A DNA stretch of 64,000 bases. Origin: Actinomycetes bacterium. Lineage in GTDB: Bacteria; Actinomycetota; Actinomycetes; Actinomycetales; Dermatophilaceae. The stretch spans positions 62,001 through 126,000 of the forward strand of contig JAEZWF010000017.1 in assembly GCA_023420415.1 (NCBI GenBank). The letters are read 5' to 3'. The notes under the pieces were generated by a model. It saw only the letters and a program-made list of their open reading frames with translations. It had not been told where the DNA came from and did no database searches. A program made the position numbers and the translations under genes. Every line of letters begins with the position of its first letter. The stretch's first letter is position 1. Below are positions 25,376 through 31,970 of this stretch, in pieces.

Positions 25376-26398
25376 TCAGGCGCCCGCGACGCGACGCTCG
25401 GGCAGCTGGGTCGCTGCATCGTCCGCGGTGTCGGCGTACTCGGTGTCCGCATCGCCCACGAGGTCGGCCGAGGTCGGCGCCGGACGGGTCGCGCGCGCCT
25501 TCATCGTGTAGGTCGGGCGCGGGACCGGCACCGGGTCCCACGTGAGCGGGATGTCGTCCTCGTCGACCAGGGGGACGGGCGGGTATGCCGCGGGTGCGGC
25601 TTCGGCGGCCGGGGTCGCCTCCGCGGGCGCCGGCGTCTGGGTGGCAACCGGGGCCGGCTGCTCGACCGCGTGGATGTCGTAGAGGTCCGTGGTTCGTGGC
25701 GCCGCCACCTCGGGAGTCGTGACCTCGTGCTCGGCGGCGACCGGCACGACCGGCACGACCGGCGCGGCAGGCGCAGTCACAGCGGGCGCCTCGCGTACCA
25801 CCCGTACAGCAGGACGAGGCGCCGGACGCCGCGAGGCCGCCCTGGCGAGGCGCGCGCTCTGCACGGTGTGCCGCACCCAGAAGAACGAGCCGACACCGGC
25901 AGCCAGCGGAAGCACCGCGGCCCACCACGGCAGGACCGAGAAGGCAGCCAGCGCGCCCACGACGACGAAGGTCACGAGCGAGCCGAGCAGGGCGAGCCCG
26001 GGCGCACGGCTCGGACCCGCGGCGACGGCAGGGGCCTCGCGGCGCGGCGGACGCGCCGTGGCAGCAGCTGGCGTCGCCGCACCCGCACCAAGGGGCGCAG
26101 ACTCACCCATCGATGACGGCGCCTCGAAGGCGACCGGGGTCTCGGCGCGCTTGACGAGGATCTGGGGGCGCGACGCCCGAGCCGGGCTCACGGCATACGA
26201 CTCGCGACGCGGGCTCGACAGGTCGGTCGCGGGCAGCGGGCTGCGCCGCTCGAGGACGCGCATCGACTCGGAGAACTGGTCGACGGACCGGGCGGTGGCG
26301 AGGTGCTCGCGGCGGCGCACCCAGTACTGGATGAAATAGGCAGCCCAGACACCGATGATGACCACGAAGATGAGAGAGCTGAGACCGCCGGGCTGCAC
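25376..26398 (-). CDS. SepX/GlpR-like divisome membrane protein
   Basis: The 340-residue protein begins with a membrane helix (SSLIFVVIIGVWAAYFIQYW) followed by RRREHLATARSVDQFSESMRVLERR, the N-terminal pattern of actinobacterial SepX/GlpR. In Streptomyces SepX is a membrane protein of the division machinery. Two further membrane helices lie at about 150-195 and the C-terminal 140 residues are Pro/Ala/Glu-rich and probably disordered. The GTG start has a -10 box 7 nt upstream. The neighbours rimJ-moaB-moaC-moeA-UGPase match the usual sepX context, which supports the call. Confidence 0.8.
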   Translation of the reverse strand: MQPGGLSSLIFVVIIGVWAAYFIQYWVRRREHLATARSVDQFSESMRVLERRSPLPATDLSSPRRESYAVSPARASRPQILVKRAETPVAFEAPSSMGESAPLGAGAATPAAATARPPRREAPAVAAGPSRAPGLALLGSLVTFVVVGALAAFSVLPWWAAVLPLAAGVGSFFWVRHTVQSARLARAASRRPAPRPAVRVVREAPAVTAPAAPVVPVVPVAAEHEVTTPEVAAPRTTDLYDIHAVEQPAPVATQTPAPAEATPAAEAAPAAYPPVPLVDEDDIPLTWDPVPVPRPTYTMKARATRPAPTSADLVGDADTEYADTADDAATQLPERRVAGA

Positions 26399-26405
26399 GA
26401 ATACG

Positions 26406-26411
26406 ACGTTA
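26406..26411 (-). promoter_or_regulatory. -10 box of a leaderless transcript (sepX-like gene)
   Basis: On the minus strand TAACGT lies 7 nt before the GTG at 26398. It overlaps the stop region of the upstream acetyltransferase gene (stop at 26409). Confidence 0.45.
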
Positions 26412-27071
26412 GGTGCCGTGCGTGCTGCTCCCGGGGACGTGCGGCGGTGTGTCGCCAATGTGACTGGTGTGATTGGTGTGCAATCGCTCGAGCAGGGTGC
26501 GTCCGCCGAGGTCGTCGGTCGTCAGGGCGAACGACCGGTGGTCGCGCCAGCGACCGGCGATGTGCAGGTATGCCGCCCGCGTCCCCTCCTCGCGGAAGCC
26601 CAGCTTGCGCACGACGGCGAGGCTGCGCGCGTTCTCGGGCCTGATGTTGACCTCGAGCCGGTGCAGGCCGAGCGTGGAGAACGCGTGGTCCCCGGCCAGG
26701 GCCAGCGCGGTCGGCGCGATGGCGTGTCCGGCCACGCGCTCGTCGATCCAGTAGCCCGCCGCCGCGGACAGCAGCGACCCCCAGCTGATGCCGAACAGCA
26801 CCATCTGTCCCACCAACCGACCCTCGAACCGGATCGTGAACGGTGCCATCCGCCCGGCGCGCGCCTCGCGGTTGTAGTGGCGCACGAGCCCGGCGAACGA
26901 CACGGCCGGCTGCCCGGGACCCGGCGCCGTCGCCTCCCAGGGGCCCAGCCACTCGCGGTTGCGGGCGCGCACCTCGACCCACTCGCGCTTGTCGCGGCGC
27001 CGCAGCGCATCGAGCGTCACGGGCTCCCCGGCGGGCGTCTCGCCGTGCACCGCGGCCGGCCAGACCGACAT
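26409..27071 (-). CDS. GNAT acetyltransferase, RimJ/RimL type
   Basis: RimJ/RimL-type enzymes acetylate protein N-termini, and many family members have other substrates. The 220-residue protein has the GNAT core: VGQMVLFGISWG, the acetyl-CoA loop region GYWIDERVAGHAIAPTALAL, and the RimJ signature LHRLEVNIRPENARSLAVVRKLGFREEG. The start codon overlaps the moaB-like gene stop by 1 bp (TGATG). It belongs to the conserved moeA-moaC-moaB-rimJ-sepX row. Confidence 0.88.
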   Translation of the reverse strand: MSVWPAAVHGETPAGEPVTLDALRRRDKREWVEVRARNREWLGPWEATAPGPGQPAVSFAGLVRHYNREARAGRMAPFTIRFEGRLVGQMVLFGISWGSLLSAAAGYWIDERVAGHAIAPTALALAGDHAFSTLGLHRLEVNIRPENARSLAVVRKLGFREEGTRAAYLHIAGRWRDHRSFALTTDDLGGRTLLERLHTNHTSHIGDTPPHVPGSSTHGT

Positions 27072-27595
27072 CAGTGGTCGCCGCCCCGGACCTGCGAGAT
27101 CGCGTGGGCGACAACGGGTTCCAGCACCTCGAGCGCGTCCTTCACCCCACCACTCGAGCCGGGCAGGTTGACGACCAGGGTGGTGCCTGCGAGCCCGGCC
27201 AGCCCACGCGAGAGCATCGCGGTCGGCACGCCCTTGGCGACACCGGCCGCGCGGATCGCCTCGGCAATGCCTGGCACCTCGCGGTCGAGCAGCGCCCTGG
27301 TGGCCTCCGGCGTGCCGTCAGTGGGCGACAACCCGGTGCCACCGGTCGTGACCACGAGGTCTGGCCGTGCGGCGACGGCGGCGGAGAGCGCCTCGTCCAC
27401 CTCGGGACCGTCGGGCACCACGGTGGGGTCGTCAGCCTCGAACCCCCACTGCCGCAACGCCTCGACGACGAGAGGACCGCCCCGGTCGGGGTAGACGCCG
27501 GTCGCCGCCCGCGTCGAGCAGGTGATGACGACGGCACGGTATGCCGGCTGGCTGCCGTGCCGTTCAGGGGCGGGGTCGCCGGTGGGCTCGTTCAC
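27071..27595 (-). CDS. Molybdopterin adenylyltransferase, MoaB/MogA family
   Basis: Enzymes of this family adenylate molybdopterin before molybdate insertion. The 174-residue protein shows the MoCF fold: VVITCSTRAATGVYPDRGG at the start, the nucleotide loop VVTTGGTGLSPTDGTPEATR, and LVVNLPGSSGGVKDAL at the end. It starts within a 4-bp overlap with moaC. Together with moaC and moeA upstream it supplies three molybdenum-cofactor steps in one operon. Confidence 0.9.
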   Translation of the reverse strand: MNEPTGDPAPERHGSQPAYRAVVITCSTRAATGVYPDRGGPLVVEALRQWGFEADDPTVVPDGPEVDEALSAAVAARPDLVVTTGGTGLSPTDGTPEATRALLDREVPGIAEAIRAAGVAKGVPTAMLSRGLAGLAGTTLVVNLPGSSGGVKDALEVLEPVVAHAISQVRGGDH

Positions 27596-28083
27596 GACTC
27601 GCTCCAGTCGCCGGAGCGCCCGCCGGACTTGGCGGTGACGCGGACGTCGGTGATGCGCGCGTGCTTGTCGACGGCCTTGACCATGTCGATGAGGGCGAGG
27701 GCCGCGACCGCGACCGCTGTGAGCGCCTCCATCTCGATGCCGGTGCGATCGGCGGTGCGCACGGTGGCGGTGATGTCGACCGCGTCGTCGGCGACGGCCA
27801 GGTCGACCTCGACACCGTGGACCGCGATGGGGTGGGCCAGCGGGATCAGCTCGGGTGTGCGCTTCACGGCCTGGATGCCCGCGATCCGCGCGACCGCGAG
27901 GGCGTCGCCCTTGGGCACGTCACCGCCCCGCAGGGCGGCAATGGCGTTGGCGGACAACAGGACTCGGCCGGCTGCGCTGGCCTGGCGGGCGGTCACCTGC
28001 TTGGTGGACACGTCCACCATGTGCGCGGACCCGTCGGCCCGCACGTGCGTCAGCTCGGTGGGCTCCTCGCGGCCGCTGTTCAT
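27592..28083 (-). CDS. moaC: Cyclic pyranopterin monophosphate synthase MoaC
   Basis: MoaC converts the MoaA product to cyclic pyranopterin monophosphate in molybdenum-cofactor synthesis. The 163-residue protein has the MoaC signatures MVDVSTKQVTARQA, the LIPLAHPI segment, and RTGIEMEALTAV. I start it at the ATG giving MNSGREEP; it begins 2 bp after moeA ends. MoaA, MoaD and MoaE are not in this window. Confidence 0.93.
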   Translation of the reverse strand: MNSGREEPTELTHVRADGSAHMVDVSTKQVTARQASAAGRVLLSANAIAALRGGDVPKGDALAVARIAGIQAVKRTPELIPLAHPIAVHGVEVDLAVADDAVDITATVRTADRTGIEMEALTAVAVAALALIDMVKAVDKHARITDVRVTAKSGGRSGDWSES

Positions 28084-28085
28084 GA

Positions 28086-29306
28086 TCACTGCCCCTCCCG
28101 TCCGAGCAGGGGCAGGCACTCGATGGGGTCACCGGGCTGCACCTGGGTGACGTCCTCGGGGATCACGGCGAGCGCGTCGGCGGCGGCCAGGGCGCCGAGC
28201 ATGTGCGACCCCTGGCCCCCGGCGAGCCGGGCCTGGTCGTCCTCGAGGGTCACGCGCAGGAACTCCATCTTCCCGGGCACCGAGGTCATCGGCTCGGCGG
28301 CCACAGCCGGCAGGTAACCGGGTGGGAAGGACGGTTCGGGCCGCCCGGCCATCGCCCGCAGCGCAGGTGCCACGAACACGTGGAACGACACCAGGGCGCT
28401 GACCGGGTTGCCGGGCAAGGTGAAGACGGGCACCGCGTCCTCGCCGAGCGTCCCGAAACCCTGCGGCATACCGGGGCGCATGGCGACCTTGTCGAACTGG
28501 ACCGTGCCCACGCGCGAGAGCACCTCCTTGACCGTGTCGAAGGCGCCCATGGACACCCCGCCGGTCGTGATGATCGCGTCAGCCCGCACCAGCTGTCCCT
28601 CTAGGGTCTCCATCAGCTCGCGCGCGTCGTCCCGCACACCGCCGACGCGGTAGGGCGTGGCACCGACTGCGGTGACGGCCGCGGTGAGCATGACCGAGTT
28701 GGAGTCCACGATCTGACCGAAGCCGGGCTGCCGGCCCACCTCGACGAGCTCGTCACCCGTCGACAGCACGACGACCCGGGGCCGCGGCGCGACCCGCACG
28801 CGGGCGACGCCGGACGCGGCGAGCAGGGCGATCTGGCCCGGACCGAGCAGGGTGCCCGCACGCAGGACCACCGTGCCGGCCTCGACGTCCTCACCTGCTT
28901 CGCGCACGTGCTGGCCGACGACCGACGCCTTGCGCACCTCGACGCGCACGACCCCACCGTCGGTGGCCTCGACCGGCACCACGGCGTCGGCGCCGCGCGG
29001 CATCGGGGCACCGGTCATGATCCGCATGGTCTGCCCGTCGGCCAGCGAGAGGGCGGCCGTGTTCCCGGCGGCGATGTCGTTGACCACCGGCAGCACGACA
29101 GGCGACTCCGGGCTCGCGCCGGCCACGTCACTGGCGTGGACGGCATACCCGTCCATGGCCGAGTTGGTGAACCCGGGCAGGGAGCCGCGCGCGGTCACGT
29201 CCTCGGCGAGGACACACCCCTGGGCGTCGAGCACCCCCAGCTCGAACGGCCGGATCACCGACACGGTGGACAGGATGCGGTCCAGGTGCTGCTCGACCGA
29301 GATCAC
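28086..29306 (-). CDS. moeA: Molybdopterin molybdenumtransferase MoeA
   Basis: MoeA inserts molybdate into adenylated molybdopterin. The 406-residue protein has the expected domains: PGFTNSAMDGYAV, MTGAPMPRGADAVVPVE, the MoCF-domain STGDELVEVG and TTGGVSMGAFD, and LPGNPVSALVSFHVFV. It starts in a 4-bp overlap with the UGPase-like gene. In Actinobacteria this paralogue is often called glp because of its location in this cluster. Confidence 0.93.
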   Translation of the reverse strand: MISVEQHLDRILSTVSVIRPFELGVLDAQGCVLAEDVTARGSLPGFTNSAMDGYAVHASDVAGASPESPVVLPVVNDIAAGNTAALSLADGQTMRIMTGAPMPRGADAVVPVEATDGGVVRVEVRKASVVGQHVREAGEDVEAGTVVLRAGTLLGPGQIALLAASGVARVRVAPRPRVVVLSTGDELVEVGRQPGFGQIVDSNSVMLTAAVTAVGATPYRVGGVRDDARELMETLEGQLVRADAIITTGGVSMGAFDTVKEVLSRVGTVQFDKVAMRPGMPQGFGTLGEDAVPVFTLPGNPVSALVSFHVFVAPALRAMAGRPEPSFPPGYLPAVAAEPMTSVPGKMEFLRVTLEDDQARLAGGQGSHMLGALAAADALAVIPEDVTQVQPGDPIECLPLLGREGQ

Positions 29307-30697
29307 GAGACGGACAGCTTTCCGTCGAGGGTGGCGCCGTCCTCGATCCGGATCGGCTCGTCTCCCTCGACGACGACGTCACCGACGCAACGCACCTCTG
29401 CGCCGAACGTCGCGTCGGCGCGCACGGTCAGTGAGGTGCAGTCCGCGAGTGACGGTGCGCCAGAAGGGAACCGGGTGTCGAAGTCGTCGATCAGCTTGTA
29501 GTGGTCGTCGAGGTCGACACGTGGGTCGGGCCGGTCGCTGCGGGCCACCACCCGGCTCTCGTCATCGAGGGCAAAGAGGTCGGAGCGCAGCAGGAGCAGC
29601 TCGTTCGTGGTCTTGACCGGCCGGAACCGGCTGCGCGGCACCTGCAGGGCCCGTGAGCCCTCGAAGACCTCGACCGCGGTGCCCATGGCCGACTCGATCT
29701 GGATCACCGGAGGGGTGTCCTTGCGGCTCGGGTCGACCGTCTTGCGGTTAACGATGATGGGCAGACCGAGGACGCCGTCGCGCTCGGCGAGCGCCTGCGC
29801 GAGCACGTCGAGGTCGACCCACAGGTTGTTGGCGTGGAAGAGCCGGTGCCGGTGCTCGTCCTGGAAGTACTTCTGGTCCTCGTCCGGGGTCATGGCACTG
29901 TCGCGCAGGACGAGCTGGCCGTCGGACTTGCGGATCGCGAGGTGGCCGCCCTTGCGGTCGTTCGCGGTGCGGTGGCACACCTCGGCGACATAGGGGATGC
30001 CCTCGCGTGCCATCCACGCCGGGATCGTCGGGTCACACGTGGCGCCGAGGTTGTCGGAGTTCGACAGGAAGATGTATCGAAAACCCTTGTCCTGCAACGC
30101 CTTCAGCACGCCACTGGCGACCAGCGCAACGTAGACGTCCCCGTGCCCGGGCGGACACCACTCGAGGTCGGGGTCGTCCGGCCAGTCGACCGGGGTGAGG
30201 TCGTCGGCGAGCAGCTTGGGCTCGGCATTCTGGAGGAAGTCCAGCGGCAGGCCGTCGACGGCGAGGTCCGGGTAGGCCTCGAGCACCCGCACCGAGGCGT
30301 CCCGCGTGCGGAAGGAGTCCATGAGCAGCAGCGGCACCTGCACGTCGTACTGCTTGCGCAGGGCCAGCACCTGCCGCGCGATGACGTCGAGGAAGCTCAG
30401 GCCGTCGCGGACCTCGAGCACCGACTTGGGCCCGGACAGACCCATGCTGGTGCCGAGCCCGCCGTTGAGCTTGACCACCGCCGTGCGACCCAGCGCCTCC
30501 GCGCGCTCCTCCTCGGTGACGTCGAGGTCCTCCAAGGTGGGGACGTCGCCGATCGGGTCGATGCTCGACTCCGGGATGAGGCCCGTGCTGCCCGCCTCGA
30601 GCTCGCGGTAGTAGTGCGTGAAGACGCGGATGGCGCGCTCGTCGATGTCGCGCGCGCGCATGCGCTGCACTGCTGCTGCCAGACCGGCGTCGCTCAT
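29303..30697 (-). CDS. UTP-glucose-1-phosphate uridylyltransferase, UDPGP type
   Basis: The enzyme makes UDP-glucose from UTP and glucose-1-phosphate. It is the eukaryote-like UDPGP family (464 residues), not the short bacterial GalU. The nucleotide loop VVKLNGGLGTSMGLSGPKS, GHGDVYVAL and FLSNSDNLGA are present, and the C-terminal beta-helix region is complete. The ATG at 30697 has TAGGGT 7 nt upstream and so is probably leaderless. It heads the operon with moeA, moaC, moaB, rimJ and sepX and is divergent from the 5-FCL gene across 30 bp. Confidence 0.9.
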   Translation of the reverse strand: MSDAGLAAAVQRMRARDIDERAIRVFTHYYRELEAGSTGLIPESSIDPIGDVPTLEDLDVTEEERAEALGRTAVVKLNGGLGTSMGLSGPKSVLEVRDGLSFLDVIARQVLALRKQYDVQVPLLLMDSFRTRDASVRVLEAYPDLAVDGLPLDFLQNAEPKLLADDLTPVDWPDDPDLEWCPPGHGDVYVALVASGVLKALQDKGFRYIFLSNSDNLGATCDPTIPAWMAREGIPYVAEVCHRTANDRKGGHLAIRKSDGQLVLRDSAMTPDEDQKYFQDEHRHRLFHANNLWVDLDVLAQALAERDGVLGLPIIVNRKTVDPSRKDTPPVIQIESAMGTAVEVFEGSRALQVPRSRFRPVKTTNELLLLRSDLFALDDESRVVARSDRPDPRVDLDDHYKLIDDFDTRFPSGAPSLADCTSLTVRADATFGAEVRCVGDVVVEGDEPIRIEDGATLDGKLSVS

Positions 30698-30704
30698 GCT
30701 GTCA

Positions 30705-30710
30705 ACCCTA
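30705..30710 (-). promoter_or_regulatory. -10 box of a leaderless transcript (UGPase operon)
   Basis: On the minus strand TAGGGT lies 7 nt before the ATG at 30697, in the 30-bp gap shared with the 5-FCL gene. The two promoters must overlap. Confidence 0.5.
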
Positions 30711-30727
30711 GTGCGACGATTCAGGGC

Positions 30728-31285
30728 ATGACCGGTTCGGCCCAGCCCAAGGACGCGGTGCGCGCCGCGGTGCGCGAGCGCCGCCGCGACCTGGTGCCGG
30801 GTCGTGACCGCGCGGCCGATGCCACCGCGATCGCCCGGCTGGGTCTCGAGGCCGGGTATGCCGCGGGGCTGGCTCCCGGTGACTGGGTCGCCGTCTACGA
30901 GTCGTTGCCGTCGGAGCCGCCGACGGAGGCGCTCATCGCGGCGCTGGAGGCACGCGGCATACGCGTCATGGTCCCCATCACCCGGCCCGACTGGGAGCTG
31001 GACTGGCGCGAGGTCGACGACCCGCACGGGACGCCGCTGGGGTTGGACGCCATCGGTCGGGCCGGGGTCGTCTTCGTGCCCGCCCAGTCCGTCGACCGCG
31101 CGGGCACGCGGGTGGGGCGGGGCAAGGGCTGCTACGACCGCGCCCTGCCGCGTACCGCGGCGGTGACGATCGCGGTCGTGCACCCGTGGGAGGTCTCGGG
31201 CGAACCGCTCCCCCACGACGAGCACGACCGCCCCGTCGACGCCGTCCTCACCGCCGACGGGCTGACCCCCCTCGAGCGCGACTGA
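30728..31285 (+). CDS. 5-formyltetrahydrofolate cyclo-ligase
   Basis: The enzyme converts 5-formyl-THF to 5,10-methenyl-THF with ATP. The 185-residue protein has the family signatures YESLPSEPPTEALI, FVPAQSVDRAGTRVGRGKGCYDRAL and the final AVVHPWEV. The GKGCYDR loop binds ATP. It is the divergent partner of the UGPase operon, as often seen in Actinobacteria, and is followed by a long structured repeat. Confidence 0.92.
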   Translation: MTGSAQPKDAVRAAVRERRRDLVPGRDRAADATAIARLGLEAGYAAGLAPGDWVAVYESLPSEPPTEALIAALEARGIRVMVPITRPDWELDWREVDDPHGTPLGLDAIGRAGVVFVPAQSVDRAGTRVGRGKGCYDRALPRTAAVTIAVVHPWEVSGEPLPHDEHDRPVDAVLTADGLTPLERD

Positions 31286-31300
31286 TGGGACCCGCGGCCG

Positions 31301-31394
31301 GAAGTTGGCCGCTTCTCGGCCCGTTGGCCGTTATCCCGACCACGAACGCGAGAACCGACCAGCTTTCGCCGGCGGGGTCAGCGGCCAGGTGAGG
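31301..31394. repeat. 94-bp structured repeat, copy 1
   Basis: It matches 31877-31970 at about 89 of 94 positions. Inside it, 31302-31318 can pair with 31349-31365 (about 14 of 17 positions), giving a long imperfect hairpin. It lies just after the 5-FCL stop codon. Confidence 0.85.
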
Positions 31395-31457
31395 CCTGGA
31401 TCGCAATGATGGTCCGCTCCTTTGGTCGGTTTGCACCCAGCCGTAGATGCGCCGGCC

Positions 31458-31494
31458 GCTACGCCTTGCTTCCGCCTCGGGAACAAGGCGTAGC
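31458..31494. terminator. Hairpin terminator of the small membrane-protein gene
   Basis: GCTACGCCTTG (31458-31468) pairs with CAAGGCGTAGC (31484-31494). It lies just past the stop codon of the minus-strand gene at 31513. Confidence 0.55.
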
Positions 31495-31512
31495 AACCGT
31501 GCAAAGTCTCGT

Positions 31513-31848
31513 CTAGTGGCGTCCCGACTCGGGACTGCGGCTGGGGCGCCAGGGCGCACGGCGCGCCGGACCCTCGACCGGCCGTCGCAGCCACAGCACG
31601 AGAAACACGGTCTCCGCTAGCGCAACGACCGAGAACACGATGAGGAGGGGCAAGCCCTCGGGCAGTTCCCCACCCAGAACCCACGCCACGACGAAGCCCA
31701 GGCAGAGGTAGGGAAAGGCCCACATGGCCTGCAGGAAACGCCAGCTCGGCGCGGCATCAAGGAGGCGCCGTCTGCGACGCTGCCGCCACGGCAACGCCGC
31801 CTGGGCTGCCTGCTCCTCGTGCTCCGTGGTCATGACGGCATTCTCCAC
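31513..31848 (-). CDS. Small membrane protein inside a repeat-flanked cassette
   Basis: The 111-residue product has a basic head (PWRQRRRRRLLDAAPSW), two membrane helices (LQAMWAFPYLCLGFVVAWVLGG and LPLLIVFSVVALAETVFLVLWL), and a basic tail. I do not recognise the family. Two start codons are possible; 31848 gives MENAVMTTEHEE and 31833 gives MTTEHEE. It lies alone between two 94-bp repeats, with its own terminator, as if inserted downstream of the penicillin acylase gene. Confidence 0.65.
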   Translation of the reverse strand: MENAVMTTEHEEQAAQAALPWRQRRRRRLLDAAPSWRFLQAMWAFPYLCLGFVVAWVLGGELPEGLPLLIVFSVVALAETVFLVLWLRRPVEGPARRAPWRPSRSPESGRH

Positions 31849-31876
31849 CTCGCGGCTGGCTGACCACCCGCGCGCG

Positions 31877-31970
31877 GAAGTTGGCCGCTTCTCGACCCGC
31901 TGGCCGTTATCCCGACCACGAACGCGAGAACCGACCAGCTTTCGCCGCCGAGGTCAGCGGCCGGGTGAGG
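31877..31970. repeat. 94-bp structured repeat, copy 2, overlapping the acylase 3' end
   Basis: It is the partner of 31301-31394. Its right end covers the last codons and stop (31954-31956) of the penicillin acylase gene; copy 1 keeps the same codons for ASPGR and stop. Confidence 0.85.

Noticed and set aside
31301..31970. Integron or IS element at the 94-bp repeats
   Set aside because: No integrase, transposase, short target duplication or attC-like site is seen; the repeats are long and structured.
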